Below are positions 51,213 through 60,688 of a stretch of 64,000 nt of DNA, in pieces (position 1 is the first letter of the stretch; every line of letters begins with the position of its first letter). The DNA is from Pseudomonas gozinkensis (GTDB lineage: Bacteria > Pseudomonadota > Gammaproteobacteria > Pseudomonadales > Pseudomonadaceae), in assembly GCF_014863585.1 (NCBI RefSeq), contig NZ_CP062253.1:2444501-2508500 (forward strand), in the 5' to 3' direction. The position numbers were made by a program, and so were the translations under genes. The notes under the pieces are model-generated. The model did no database searches. It saw only the letters and a program-made list of their open reading frames with translations, and was not told where the DNA came from.

Positions 51213-52310
51213 ATGGGCCTGCACAAACTGAGTAAAGCGTTATTGCTGGTGCTTGCACCCCTGTGTGTGCAGGCTGCCGAAACGGCGAAACCGGTGGTCA
51301 ACCTGTACATCTGGGGCGAGTACCTGGCCCCGGATACCCTGAAGAATTTCGAGGCGAAAACCGGGATTCGGGTGGTCGCCGATCACTTCGATTCGCTGGA
51401 AACCGTCGAGACCAAACTGCTCACCGGCCGCAGCGGCTACGATCTGGTGCTGACCGCCGGCCAGCACCTGTCTCGGGCCATCGAGAGCGGTGCGATCCAG
51501 GCCCTGAATAAACAACAACTCCCGCATTTTGCCGGGGTCGGGGACGAATTCCGTCAGCACATGGCGGTGTTCGATCCGGGCAACCGCTACGCCGGGATCT
51601 ACGCCTGGGGCACCACCGGCGTCGGTTATCAGGAGGAGGCTGTGAAGCAGCGTCTGCCGGACGCGCCACGGGACAGTTGGGCAATGCTGTTCGATCCGGC
51701 GGTGGTGTCGAAATTCGCCGATTGCGGGGTGAGCCTGCTCAACGATCCGAACGAAGTGTTCGCGGCGGTCATGAAATACATGGGCCTGGATATCAACCGC
51801 CAGAGCCTCGACGACCTGAAACTCGCCGAACAGCAACTGGCGAAGATCCGTCCGTACATCCGCTACTTCGACAATGACCTGAACATCAGCGACCTGGCCA
51901 ACGGCAACACCTGCGTGGCGATGTCGTGGAACGGCAACGTCGCCATCGCGGCGGGTCAGGCTCAGGCGGCCAACAAGCCGTTCAAGTTGAATTACCGGAT
52001 TCCGAAGGAGGGCACGCTGATCTGGTTCGATGCCATGGTCATCCCCAAGGATGCCCCGCACCCCGAGGCCGGATTGGCGCTGATGGATTACCTGATGACG
52101 CCCGAGGTGATTGCGCCGATCACCGACACCATTCACTACGCCAACGCGATCACGGCGGCGGATGGCTTGATAGATCCAGCGATTCGTAATGATCCGGGGA
52201 CCTATCCGCCGGAGGCGGTGAGGGCAACGCTGTACAGCAAGAATGACAACGGCAAGGCGTTCAACCGGGCGTTGATTCGGGCGTTCAGTCGGTTGAAGTC
52301 GGGGTTGTGA
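51213..52310 (+). CDS. Polyamine ABC transporter binding protein, second PotF-like
   Basis: A 365-residue periplasmic binding protein of the PotD/PotF family: signal peptide (KALLLVLAPLCVQAAE), NLYIWGEYLAPDTLKNFEAKTG, AWGTTGVGYQ and RNDPGTYPPEAVRATLY. It has the same length as potF at 11161 but differs in ligand-site positions ([10 protein letters not shown] there, LYIWGEYLAP here), suggesting another ligand. AAGGAG lies at the end of the deiminase gene. No permease or ATPase genes follow, so it probably uses a transporter encoded elsewhere. Confidence 0.9.
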   Translation: MGLHKLSKALLLVLAPLCVQAAETAKPVVNLYIWGEYLAPDTLKNFEAKTGIRVVADHFDSLETVETKLLTGRSGYDLVLTAGQHLSRAIESGAIQALNKQQLPHFAGVGDEFRQHMAVFDPGNRYAGIYAWGTTGVGYQEEAVKQRLPDAPRDSWAMLFDPAVVSKFADCGVSLLNDPNEVFAAVMKYMGLDINRQSLDDLKLAEQQLAKIRPYIRYFDNDLNISDLANGNTCVAMSWNGNVAIAAGQAQAANKPFKLNYRIPKEGTLIWFDAMVIPKDAPHPEAGLALMDYLMTPEVIAPITDTIHYANAITAADGLIDPAIRNDPGTYPPEAVRATLYSKNDNGKAFNRALIRAFSRLKSGL

Positions 52311-52469
52311 CGGCGCGCCGGGAATCATCTTGAAGCGGTTTGCTCGTGGGCGTGTGTGGGGGGAGTCTGGTAGTTTTTTCGCCATGGATTTGCACCGGCA
52401 ATGATGCCGAACGCCTTGTCAGTTCCTGTTTTAGAGGACCTGCGACGGCCTACTTTCAAGGAAGAAAAC

Positions 52470-53858
52470 ATGCCAATCAAACCGCCGACCAAGGGCTCAG
52501 GCTCGGTCGATGCTCATCTGAAGTCTTCCACTGACGGTTCTGTACCAGGGCCGGTGATTCGACCGAGTGCCCACGACACTCTGCCAGAGCCGCCGGCGAT
52601 TTTCAGCGGAGCAGGGGCGCCCCAATACAGCGGTGGAGGGGACGTCAGCCCGCCGTCATCGTTCACCTTTCGCGATGGGTTGCCCGTGGTGGAAAATGCA
52701 CCTGCCGACGGGCAGCCGTCGCTGGCGGCGTATCACGTCGCGGCGGCAGGCCGGCTGACCGACATTGATGCCGAGGGTTTCCGGTCGTTCAAGGGGCGTC
52801 AATTCGCCGAATTGCCCGACCAGGAAATCGTCCAGGTGGGAGCCGACCTGCAAACCGGATTGTACCGGGCCAGACTGGCCAGCGAGCGCAATCCAAGCGG
52901 GCCGGTTCTGGAGCGCGACAGCGATGGCGCGCGCTGGCACCCGCTGGAAGAATTTGCCCTGGACCGTTTCCGCACTCCCGACCCGCGCTCCGAAGTCGGC
53001 TCAACACTGGAGGCTTTTCCTCATCCGGATGGTGACGAAGGGCGAAACCGTCAGGATGCGTCCGATGACGAGTTTGAACTGGCTTCGGAGTCGATGCCGA
53101 TCAAGCCCTACAGCGAGCAGGAACTGGCCGCCATGCGCGAAGAAGTTCGCTATTCGTTTCGCAGCAATCGTCCGGGCACATACGACCGCGCCAACAACGG
53201 CAAATACCCGCTGCGCGATACCCTGGGCAGGCCGGTGCGGATCCGCAAGCTGGAAACCCTGGTCACCCTGACCACGGGCGAGCAATACCGCTCGGGACCG
53301 ATCAAGCCCTACATCAAGTTCGAAGGCTATGAAGACGTCGCCAGGCTCTACGAAGAAAAACTCGAGTTGCGCACCTTTACCGAGGCAGATATGAAGGTCC
53401 CGGGCGAAAAGGCGCTGATCGGACAACTCATGGTGGTCGCCAACAAGCGAATCAGCAAAGGCGAGGCACTGGGCCTTTACGGCGGGACGCTCAGTCCGGT
53501 GCGTCTGGTGCGGCGCGAAGAGCAGACGTTTACCATGCTCGCGGGTGCCTACCTGCATTACGGACCCGGAAAGTTTATTGAAGAACCGGTGGTGGTCATC
53601 GGCGATAACATTGTTTCGCGGATCAACTCGAACTTCGAATACGACGCCTCGGGCAAACCGATCCATCAATCACCGCACGGCTATAACGTACTAACCGTTG
53701 GATTCAAAGTCGAAGCAGACATGCAGGTCGGCGACAGGCTGGTCAACAGACGCTATATGCTGAACGCGCTATTTGCCACGGAGGATATTCCGGCGGGAAC
53801 CGAATTGCGCTGGAACTACAACTATTCCGACAAAGAGATGAAGATGATTTTCCCGTGA
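52470..53858 (+). CDS. SET-domain protein with effector-like N-terminus
   Basis: A 462-residue protein. Residues 1-90 are disordered and rich in Pro, Ser and Gly without a signal peptide. Residues about 115-160 (DQEIVQVGADLQTGLYRARL, then SGPVLERDSDGARWHP) resemble a module that I know from large Pseudomonas NEL-type and dermonecrotic-toxin-like proteins. Residues about 317-453 fit a SET methyltransferase: MVVANKRISKGEALGLYGG, SRINSNFEYD in the place of the RFINHSC motif, and FATEDIPAGTELRWNYNYSD. This suggests a secreted lysine methyltransferase acting on host or competitor proteins. AAGGAAG precedes the ATG at 52470; a longer open frame is not supported. Confidence 0.72.
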   Translation: MPIKPPTKGSGSVDAHLKSSTDGSVPGPVIRPSAHDTLPEPPAIFSGAGAPQYSGGGDVSPPSSFTFRDGLPVVENAPADGQPSLAAYHVAAAGRLTDIDAEGFRSFKGRQFAELPDQEIVQVGADLQTGLYRARLASERNPSGPVLERDSDGARWHPLEEFALDRFRTPDPRSEVGSTLEAFPHPDGDEGRNRQDASDDEFELASESMPIKPYSEQELAAMREEVRYSFRSNRPGTYDRANNGKYPLRDTLGRPVRIRKLETLVTLTTGEQYRSGPIKPYIKFEGYEDVARLYEEKLELRTFTEADMKVPGEKALIGQLMVVANKRISKGEALGLYGGTLSPVRLVRREEQTFTMLAGAYLHYGPGKFIEEPVVVIGDNIVSRINSNFEYDASGKPIHQSPHGYNVLTVGFKVEADMQVGDRLVNRRYMLNALFATEDIPAGTELRWNYNYSDKEMKMIFP

Positions 53859-53891
53859 CGAGCCAAAGCCCTTCTCCCAAAGGGAGGGGGG

Positions 53892-54518
53892 CTAACGGAT
53901 GGGACTCTTTGGCACCCGCCACAAATACCACGCCGCCACGGTGCGAAACGGGCTCCATGCCAACCCGATCTCGACCATCTGCCTGCGCGTCGGCTGCACC
54001 TCCAGCCCCTTCAACCGCCGATAGCCCTCGCGCACGCCAAAGTCATCGGCGGGCAGAATGTCCGGTCGTTCCAGGCTGTAGATCAGGAGCATCTCGACGG
54101 TCCAGCGTCCAACGCCGCGCAGGTTGACCAACCGCTCGATCAGCGCTTCATCCTCCATCGCCAGCGCCGTGGGGTAATCCGGCACTACGCCGTCCAGGGT
54201 CGCCTGGGCAATCCCCTGAATCGTCGCAATCTTGCCGGCGGAAAAACCGCAACTGCGCAGGCGGTCGAAATCCGTCGCCAGAATCTGCTCCGGGCGGGGA
54301 AAAGCCTGTTCGGGAAACAACCCCACCAACCGCCCGACAATCGCATCGCCAGCCTTGGCGTGCAGCTGCTGATAGGCAATCGCCCGCACCAGCGATTCAT
54401 AGGGATCGCGCGCCGGATGCGGCTGATGCAGGCAAGGGCCGACCGCAGCAATGTGGCGCTGCCAGTCGGCGTCGAGGCTGGCCAGAAATTCGCTGGCCGG
54501 TTGGTAGGGATCGGGCAT
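53892..54518 (-). CDS. DNA-3-methyladenine glycosylase II (AlkA family)
   Basis: A 208-residue HhH-GPD DNA glycosylase that removes alkylated bases. The helix-hairpin-helix is LVNLRGVGRWTVEMLLIYSL and the catalytic Asp is in LPADDFGVREGYRRL. AIAYQQLHAKAGDAIVGRL is the usual preceding helix pair. It lacks the N-terminal domain of E. coli AlkA, as do many short bacterial forms. Three bases separate it from the PEP-mutase-like gene, and Ada follows upstream, making an alkylation-repair grouping. Confidence 0.92.
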   Translation of the reverse strand: MPDPYQPASEFLASLDADWQRHIAAVGPCLHQPHPARDPYESLVRAIAYQQLHAKAGDAIVGRLVGLFPEQAFPRPEQILATDFDRLRSCGFSAGKIATIQGIAQATLDGVVPDYPTALAMEDEALIERLVNLRGVGRWTVEMLLIYSLERPDILPADDFGVREGYRRLKGLEVQPTRRQMVEIGLAWSPFRTVAAWYLWRVPKSPIR

Positions 54519-54521
54519 GGA

Positions 54522-55319
54522 TTACTTCAGCAGACCGTTGACTTCGCCATAGGTAAAGGCCTTGAGGTCATGGGTATCGAGCTTGCCGGTGGCGAGGAAG
54601 CTCTTCACCAGCGACCCCATGGCGCCGTACATGAACTCGGCGATCCCGGAACCGGCGCTCAAGCGGCGTACGCCGAGGGCTATCAGTTCTTCGGGGGAGG
54701 GCAGGCAAGCGAAGCCCAGAACGTTGACTGGCAAAGTCGTCCCCCTGCAGATCGCTTCGATTTCGTAGGCAGACGTCACCCCGGCAGCGAACAATCCATC
54801 CGCCCCGGCTGCCTGATACAGCGCGGCACGACGCAGTGTTTCGGCGACGCGATCCTCGGCCGGTACCAGCCCTTTGAGGTAAACGTCGGTGCGGGCGTTA
54901 ATGAACAGCTTCACATTGCGCTTCTCGGCCACTTTCCGCGCGACTTCGATCTTGCGCACCAGCAGTTCCGGCGTGCCGCTGCCGTCTTCGATATTGATCC
55001 CGACCGCACCCGCTGCGAGCACGGCATCGATCACTTCGGCGACCCGGTCGAGGTCATCGGAATAACCGGCCTCGATGTCCACGCTCAACGGCACCTGGAT
55101 GACCCGGGCAATCGATTCCACGGTACTGATCAACCGCTCCAGCGGCAGGGTGTTGCCGTCCGGATAACCGTGGGCCCACGCGACAGCGGCGCTGCTGGTG
55201 GCGACCGCTTTGCCACCCAGTTGCTCGACCAGCCGCGCACCCGTGGCGTCGGCGACGTTGGTCAGGATCAGCAGGCCATCGTGGTGCAACTGGTGAAACT
55301 GTGTGTCGAGCGCGCTCAT
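54522..55319 (-). CDS. Isocitrate lyase/phosphoenolpyruvate mutase family protein
   Basis: A 265-residue TIM-barrel of the ICL/PEPM superfamily. Marks are LILTNVADATGARLVEQLGGKAVATSSAAV, the metal-site VDIEAGYSD, GINIEDGSG and LFINARTDVYL. The KKCGH-type catalytic loop of true isocitrate lyases is missing, so a C-C or P-C lyase of other substrate, such as oxaloacetate or a 2-methylisocitrate-like acid, is more likely. AAGGGAT precedes the ATG at 55319. It lies between ada and the AlkA-like gene, probably in one operon. Confidence 0.88.
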   Translation of the reverse strand: MSALDTQFHQLHHDGLLILTNVADATGARLVEQLGGKAVATSSAAVAWAHGYPDGNTLPLERLISTVESIARVIQVPLSVDIEAGYSDDLDRVAEVIDAVLAAGAVGINIEDGSGTPELLVRKIEVARKVAEKRNVKLFINARTDVYLKGLVPAEDRVAETLRRAALYQAAGADGLFAAGVTSAYEIEAICRGTTLPVNVLGFACLPSPEELIALGVRRLSAGSGIAEFMYGAMGSLVKSFLATGKLDTHDLKAFTYGEVNGLLK

Positions 55320-55342
55320 CGAGATCCCTTCTTGTCGGTTGT

Positions 55343-56425
55343 TCAGAAAGCCAGTGGTTGCGTGAGCTGCACGGCGGCGTTTTCCAGCCGGAGCAAAAAC
55401 GCCTTGCGCGGTTGCCCACCACCATAGCCGGTCAGCGAGCCGTCCGCACCGATCACCCGATGGCACGGCACCACGATCGACAGTCGATTGTGTCCGTTGG
55501 CCAGGCCCACCGCTCGGCTGGCACCGGGTTTGCCCAGCCGTGCCGCGATGGTGCCGTAGGTGCTGGTGTGGCCGTAGGGGATTTGCCGCAGTTCAGCCCA
55601 GACCTGACGGGCAAACTCACTGCCAGGCAGGTGCAGCGGCACGCTGAATTCGCTCAGTTTCCCGGCGAAATACAGCGCCAGTTCGTTTTCGATCTGCTGT
55701 AAATACGCGTTGTGTCCCGGCGCGACCACGTAACCGTGACGACTTTGCAGTTCTTCGACTTCCCGGGTCAGCGCCGGACGGTCGAGAAACTCCAGCAATA
55801 CCAGCCCGCGCCGCTCGGCCATGGCGATCATCGGCCCCAGCGGTGTGGTCAGGCGAGTGAACAGCAGCGGTTCGCTGGTCGCCGCGCGCCCCGGCGTGAT
55901 GTGAAACGACTTCTGAAACGCATCACGAAAACCGCTGAGGGATTCATAACCGGAATCGAACGCCGCATGGTCGATGGACGTGCCTTGCTTGATCCCGCCC
56001 AGGGCCATGCCGAGCCGGCGGGTGCGCAGCCACGCATGGAACGTCATGCCGAAATGCTGCTTGAACCAGCGCCGCAGTTTCAGCGGCTCGATGCCTTCGG
56101 CGAGCAATTGCGCGTCGCTCCAGCGCAACTCCGGATCGGCGTCGACAGCTTTTAACAGTCGTTGCACCCAGTCCGGCGCGATGGCCGCAGCGTCCAGCGG
56201 CTTGCACCGCAGGCAGGCGCGGTAACCGGCGGACAGGCATTCGTCAGCCTGGGCAAAGAACTCGACATTTTCGGGTTTCGGCTTGCGCGCCGTGCAGCTG
56301 GGGCGACAGAAGATCCCGGTGGTTTTTACGGCCGTGAAGAACACGCCTTCATAGGCAGTGTCGCGTTCGAGCATGGCGCGAACCATTTCGGCGTGGGGCG
56401 GCAGGACAGCGGTCTGTATGTTCAT
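55343..56425 (-). CDS. ada: Bifunctional Ada: alkylation-response regulator and O6-methylguanine methyltransferase
   Basis: A 360-residue Ada. The N-terminal zinc domain has the four cysteines Cys40, Cys44, Cys71 and Cys74 (FCRPSCTARKP, CLRC), one of which accepts methyl groups from phosphotriesters and turns the protein into an activator. An AraC-type helix-turn-helix follows (GIKQGTSIDHAAFDSGYESLSGFRDAF), then the methyltransferase domain with PCHRVIG (Cys321). It probably activates the adjacent glycosylase gene and itself. Start at 56425. Confidence 0.95.
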   Translation of the reverse strand: MNIQTAVLPPHAEMVRAMLERDTAYEGVFFTAVKTTGIFCRPSCTARKPKPENVEFFAQADECLSAGYRACLRCKPLDAAAIAPDWVQRLLKAVDADPELRWSDAQLLAEGIEPLKLRRWFKQHFGMTFHAWLRTRRLGMALGGIKQGTSIDHAAFDSGYESLSGFRDAFQKSFHITPGRAATSEPLLFTRLTTPLGPMIAMAERRGLVLLEFLDRPALTREVEELQSRHGYVVAPGHNAYLQQIENELALYFAGKLSEFSVPLHLPGSEFARQVWAELRQIPYGHTSTYGTIAARLGKPGASRAVGLANGHNRLSIVVPCHRVIGADGSLTGYGGGQPRKAFLLRLENAAVQLTQPLAF

Positions 56426-56534
56426 GGGCCGAGGATAAAACCAGTTATTCGATGGCTCCACCGAAAAATCGACAGTGAATTTTCGGGCCGCTGCACTACA
56501 GTGATCGGGTCGCTACAACTCGGGAAATGAAGGT

Positions 56535-56948
56535 ATGCCACCGTTCACGATTCAACACATCGATCACATCGTGCTGCGCGTCGCCGATCTGCAACGCAGC
56601 ATTGATTTCTACGACCGGGTCTTCGGTGCCGAAGTGGTCAAGCACAACGAGAAGTTCGGTCTGGTGCACCTGCGCGCGGGCACGTCGATGATCGACCTGG
56701 TCGACCTCGACGGCGAAATCGGCCGCAAGGGTGGCGCCGCTGCCGGCAGCGAGCGGCGCAATGTCGATCATTTCTGCCTGCGCATCGAGCCGTTCGATGA
56801 AGCGGCACTGGTCAGCCACCTGCAGTCCTGTGGGTTGAGCGTCGACAAGGCCGCCACCCGTTTTGGCGCCGAGGGCTACGGCCTGTCGCTCTACTGTTTC
56901 GATCCGGACGGCAACCAGGTCGAACTCAAAGGCCCGTCCGAGGCTTAG
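56535..56948 (+). CDS. VOC-family (glyoxalase-like) protein
   Basis: A 137-residue protein of the vicinal oxygen chelate superfamily with two beta-alpha-beta-beta-beta units. Metal ligands can be placed at His in HIDHIVLRVADL, at DHFCLRIEP and at the terminal FDPDGNQVELKG (Glu). The closest pattern is of the virulence-protein-like/YaeR-like glyoxalase group. Reaction unknown. Its stop overlaps the convergent LysE gene by four bases. Confidence 0.9.
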   Translation: MPPFTIQHIDHIVLRVADLQRSIDFYDRVFGAEVVKHNEKFGLVHLRAGTSMIDLVDLDGEIGRKGGAAAGSERRNVDHFCLRIEPFDEAALVSHLQSCGLSVDKAATRFGAEGYGLSLYCFDPDGNQVELKGPSEA

Positions 56949-57565
56949 GCCCGCTTGGCCATCAGCAACACCGAGGCCGCTGCCGACAGCAGGCCGGCGC
57001 AGCAACGGTTGAAAATCCGTTTGCCGCGCGGCTCGGCGAACCAGCGGCGCATGTGCAGGCCCATGTAGGCGTAGGCGCTGATGGCGATCCATTCCAGCAG
57101 CAGAAACAGCAGGCCCAGCAGCATGAACTGCGGGGTGATGGCGCGGGTCGGGTCGACGAATTGCGGCAGGAAGGCGGTGAAGATGAGGATGGCCTTGGGA
57201 TTTCCCGCTGCCACCAGAAACTCCTGACGTGCCAGGGCCAGAAGCCCGTGCGCCGGTGCTGCAACGGCGCCTTCGGCGGTTGGATGGGCTCGCCACAGCT
57301 GCCACGCCAGATACAGCAGATACCCCGCGCCGACAATCTTGATCCCATAGAACAACAGTTCAGAGGTTTGCAGCACCACCGCCAGCCCCGCCGCGGCGAG
57401 GGCGATCATCCCGGCGAACGCCAGCAACCGACCGATCCCGGCCACGCAGGCGCGACGGTAGCCGTAGCGAGTGGCGTTGCTGACCGACAGCAGGTTGTTC
57501 GGCCCGGGTGCCATGTTCAGGGCAAAACAGGCGGGCAGAAACAGCGAGAGGGTGGCGAGATCCAT
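56945..57565 (-). CDS. LysE-family amino-acid exporter
   Basis: A 206-residue inner-membrane protein with about six hydrophobic segments. The opening LSLFLPACFALNMAPGPNNLLSVSNATRYG is the RhtB/LysE signature, and AAGNPKAILIFTAFLPQFVD is the second conserved loop. It exports amino acids or small related compounds; the substrate cannot be read from sequence. A second member is at 61587. Confidence 0.92.
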   Translation of the reverse strand: MDLATLSLFLPACFALNMAPGPNNLLSVSNATRYGYRRACVAGIGRLLAFAGMIALAAAGLAVVLQTSELLFYGIKIVGAGYLLYLAWQLWRAHPTAEGAVAAPAHGLLALARQEFLVAAGNPKAILIFTAFLPQFVDPTRAITPQFMLLGLLFLLLEWIAISAYAYMGLHMRRWFAEPRGKRIFNRCCAGLLSAAASVLLMAKRA

Positions 57566-57840
57566 GGCGCGGGCTCCGGTGACGGGAGCGTTATTTTTAT
57601 CACGCGATCATAGGAGCCCGAACCGTACAGTCAGGCAGCAGAGTCGCGGTACAGCGATGGATGGGTGTGAATTCGTTCGAACTTTCTGCATTCCCGCCAA
57701 CTCTGAATCCGTCACAGGGTGATGAATTCGTCAGAAAAAACCATCTGGCGGGTCAGAAAGGACAATTGCCGTGTAAGCTTTCGCGCCATGCTTTTCCATT
57801 CCCCCATGGCCCCAGGCGGCCTACTGTACGAGCGACCTAC

Positions 57841-58446
57841 ATGCAAGCAAAGGCCCGTGAGGTTCATGTGCCACCGGTACTGCAAGATCTGCGGGCCGGC
57901 ACCGCCGAACTGCACATTGCACTGGAAAAACGCCTTCCTTTCTTCTCCGACACCCTTGATCTGCACGCTTTCGAGCGACTGATGCGCGCCTATTACGGCT
58001 TCTATCAGCCACTGGAAGCCGCGTTGCAGGACAGCGACGCGATTCCCGCCGACTTTGATCTGCCTTCGCGCCTCAAGGCTGCGACCCTGCAACGGGACCT
58101 GCAAGCGTTGGGTGCAAGCGGTGGGGATCTTGCGATCTGCCGCCAGTTGCCTGCCATCGACTCCGCCGCCGCGTGTCTGGGCGTGCTGTACGTACTGGAA
58201 GGCGCGACGCTCGGCGGGCAGATCCTGCGCCGGGAAATCGCCACGCGCCTGAGCCTGGGTGCGGACAACGGCGCGGCGTTTCTGGACATCTACGGCGCCG
58301 CCACCGGCCGGCGCTGGCGCGATTTCATTGAGTACCTGGGCAGTCGCCCGATGGACGCCGACGAGCGTGAAGCCGTCGTGGCGGCCGCCCACACCACATT
58401 CAGCTGTTTCGAGCAGTGGCTCGAAAGCCAGGAGGTTCTGGTATGA
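57841..58446 (+). CDS. bphO: Biliverdin-producing heme oxygenase BphO
   Basis: A 201-residue bacterial heme oxygenase that opens heme to biliverdin, iron and CO. The heme-ligating His is in AGTAELHIALEKRLPFF and the distal-helix Gly-rich part is YVLEGATLGGQILRR. Its stop overlaps the start of the phytochrome gene (ATGA), so chromophore and apoprotein are made together. The ATG at 57841 has a poor ribosome site; the frame is open upstream but without family similarity. Confidence 0.93.
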   Translation: MQAKAREVHVPPVLQDLRAGTAELHIALEKRLPFFSDTLDLHAFERLMRAYYGFYQPLEAALQDSDAIPADFDLPSRLKAATLQRDLQALGASGGDLAICRQLPAIDSAAACLGVLYVLEGATLGGQILRREIATRLSLGADNGAAFLDIYGAATGRRWRDFIEYLGSRPMDADEREAVVAAAHTTFSCFEQWLESQEVLV

Positions 58447-60680
58447 ACCCGCAAGACAAAGAAGCCTTTGAAGAGTTGCTGGCCAACTGCGCCGACGAGC
58501 CGATCCGCTTTCCCGGCGCGATCCAGCCGCACGGGTTGCTGCTGACCCTGAGCGAGCCGGACCTTTCGATCATCCAGATCAGCGCCAACGTCGAGACCCT
58601 GCTCGCGCGCCCGGCGCAGGAACTGATCGGTCAGCCACTGCAAAGCCTGATCGGTGACGCCCGTGCCGCGCAGGTTCGCGAAGCCTTGCAGCAACCGGCC
58701 TTGCCCGATGCACCGCCGTTGCACTTTCGCCTCAACGGCACCGCGTTCGAAGGTTTGCTGCACCGGCATCAGGATGTGCTGATTCTGGAACTGGAAATCC
58801 ACGTCGAAAACTTCCAGCCGCGTAACGTCGCCGGCACCGAAACCCACTTGGGGCGGATGCTCGCGCGCCTGCAAAAGGCCCAGAGCCTGCAAGCGCTGTA
58901 CGACATCAGCGTCAAGGAAATCCAGGCGATGACCGGTTACGACCGGGTGTTGATCTATCGCTTCGAAGAGGAGGGCCACGGTCAGGTCATCGCCGAAGCG
59001 TCCGATCCGTCGATGGAAGTCTTCAACGGGTTGTTCTTCCCGGCCTCGGACATCCCCGAGCAGGCCCGCGAGCTGTATCGCACCAACTGGCTGCGGATCA
59101 TCCCGAATGCCGACTATCAACCGGTGCCACTGGTACCCAAGCTGCGCCCGGACACCCAGGCCCCGCTGGACCTGAGCTTCGCGACGCTGCGCAGCGTGTC
59201 GCCGATTCACTGCCAGTACATGAAGAACATGGGCGTACTGTCCTCGATGAGCATTTCCCTGCTCAAGGGCGACCGGCTCTGGGGTTTGATCAGTTGCGGC
59301 AACCGTCAGCCGCTGCACGTGCCGCACGAGTTGCGCACGGCGTGCCAGACCATCGGCCAGGTGCTGTCGTTGCAGATCAGCGCGATGGAAGCGCTGGAAG
59401 TCAGCCGTCAACGCGAGGAAAAGCTCGAAGCGCTGACATTGCTCAATCAGGCGATGATCGACTCGCCACAGAACGTTTTCGATGGCCTGGCCAACCAGCC
59501 ACAAGTCCTGATGGCGCTGGCCAATGCCGGCGGCATCGCGATCATCGAAGACAAGCAATTGCACCGCTACGGCAACTGCCCGGAGCCCGAAGAGATTCGT
59601 GCTTTGCACAAATGGTTGCAGGAGCGCGGCGAGCCGGTGTTTGCCAGTCATCACCTGGCCAGTGTTTATCCGCCGGCCGCGCAGTATCAGCAGGTTGCCA
59701 GCGGCGTGCTCGCCATGAGCCTGCCCAAACCGGTGGACAACGGCGTGCTGTGGTTTCGCCCCGAAGTCAAAGAGAACATCAACTGGAGCGGTGACCCGCG
59801 CAAGCCGCTGGACCTGGAAAACTCCGACGCCGGCCTGCGCCTGCGGCCGCGTACCTCGTTCGAAATCTGGAAGGTCGAGATGGCCGGGATCTCCACCAAG
59901 TGGAGCCACGGTGATCTGTTTGCCGCCAACGACCTGCGTCGCTCGGCGCTGGAAAACGATCTGGCCCGCCAGGTACGCCGCGAGCAGGAAGCGGTGCGCG
60001 CGCGCGACGAGCTGGTGGCGGTGGTGTCCCACGACCTGCGTAACCCGATGACGGTGATTTCCATGCTGTGCGGCATGATGCAAAAGGCTTTCAGCTCGGA
60101 CGGGCCGCACACGTCGCGGCGCATCTCGACCGCCATCGACACCATGCAGCAAGCCGCCGGGCGCATGAACACGCTGCTGGAGGATTTGCTCGACACCTCG
60201 AAAATCGACGCCGGGCGCTACACCATCGCGCCGCAGAAACTCGATGTCGCGCAGATGTTCGAAGAGGCGCAATCACTGCTTGCGCCGCTGGCGCTGGACA
60301 AGGACATCAGCATCTCGTTCGAGGCCGATCCGGATCTGAGCATTCATGCCGACCCGGAGCGGCTGTTCCAGGTGCTGTCGAATCTGGTCGGCAATGCGAT
60401 CAAGTTCACCCCGCGCCTGGGCACGGTCGATGTGTTTGCCAAATCGGTCGGCGATGACATCGTCTTCACGGTACGCGACAGCGGCGAAGGTATTCCCAAG
60501 GACCACTTGCCGCATGTGTTCGATCGTTACTGGACGGTGAAGGAAGGCAATCCGACCGGCACCGGGCTGGGCCTGTACATCACGCAGGGCATTGTAGAGG
60601 CCCATGGCGGGCGGATCGTTGCCGAGAGCGAGCCGGGGCAGGGCAGCGAGTTCCGTTTCACTGTGCCGCGTCTGGACTGA
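58443..60680 (+). CDS. bphP: Bacteriophytochrome histidine kinase BphP
   Basis: A 745-residue red/far-red light sensor. The biliverdin-binding Cys16 is in LANCADEPIRFPGAIQPHG, followed by PAS, GAF (with PASDIPEQARELYRTNWLRIIP), PHY (tongue motif PRTSF) and a histidine kinase core: HisKA with VVSHDLRNPM (His530), then N-box GNAIKFTP and G-boxes DSGEGIPKDHLPHVF and GTGLGLYITQGI. No receiver domain or response-regulator gene adjoins, as in other Pseudomonas bphOP loci. Coupled to bphO by a four-base overlap. Confidence 0.96.
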   Translation: MNPQDKEAFEELLANCADEPIRFPGAIQPHGLLLTLSEPDLSIIQISANVETLLARPAQELIGQPLQSLIGDARAAQVREALQQPALPDAPPLHFRLNGTAFEGLLHRHQDVLILELEIHVENFQPRNVAGTETHLGRMLARLQKAQSLQALYDISVKEIQAMTGYDRVLIYRFEEEGHGQVIAEASDPSMEVFNGLFFPASDIPEQARELYRTNWLRIIPNADYQPVPLVPKLRPDTQAPLDLSFATLRSVSPIHCQYMKNMGVLSSMSISLLKGDRLWGLISCGNRQPLHVPHELRTACQTIGQVLSLQISAMEALEVSRQREEKLEALTLLNQAMIDSPQNVFDGLANQPQVLMALANAGGIAIIEDKQLHRYGNCPEPEEIRALHKWLQERGEPVFASHHLASVYPPAAQYQQVASGVLAMSLPKPVDNGVLWFRPEVKENINWSGDPRKPLDLENSDAGLRLRPRTSFEIWKVEMAGISTKWSHGDLFAANDLRRSALENDLARQVRREQEAVRARDELVAVVSHDLRNPMTVISMLCGMMQKAFSSDGPHTSRRISTAIDTMQQAAGRMNTLLEDLLDTSKIDAGRYTIAPQKLDVAQMFEEAQSLLAPLALDKDISISFEADPDLSIHADPERLFQVLSNLVGNAIKFTPRLGTVDVFAKSVGDDIVFTVRDSGEGIPKDHLPHVFDRYWTVKEGNPTGTGLGLYITQGIVEAHGGRIVAESEPGQGSEFRFTVPRLD

Positions 60681-60688
60681 AAAGCGGA

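Noticed and set aside
58290..60272. A 660-codon open frame antisense to the phytochrome gene
   Set aside because: The plus-strand frame has all bacteriophytochrome motifs; the antisense frame is Arg/His/Gln-rich, without family signature, and is a product of high GC at third codon positions.
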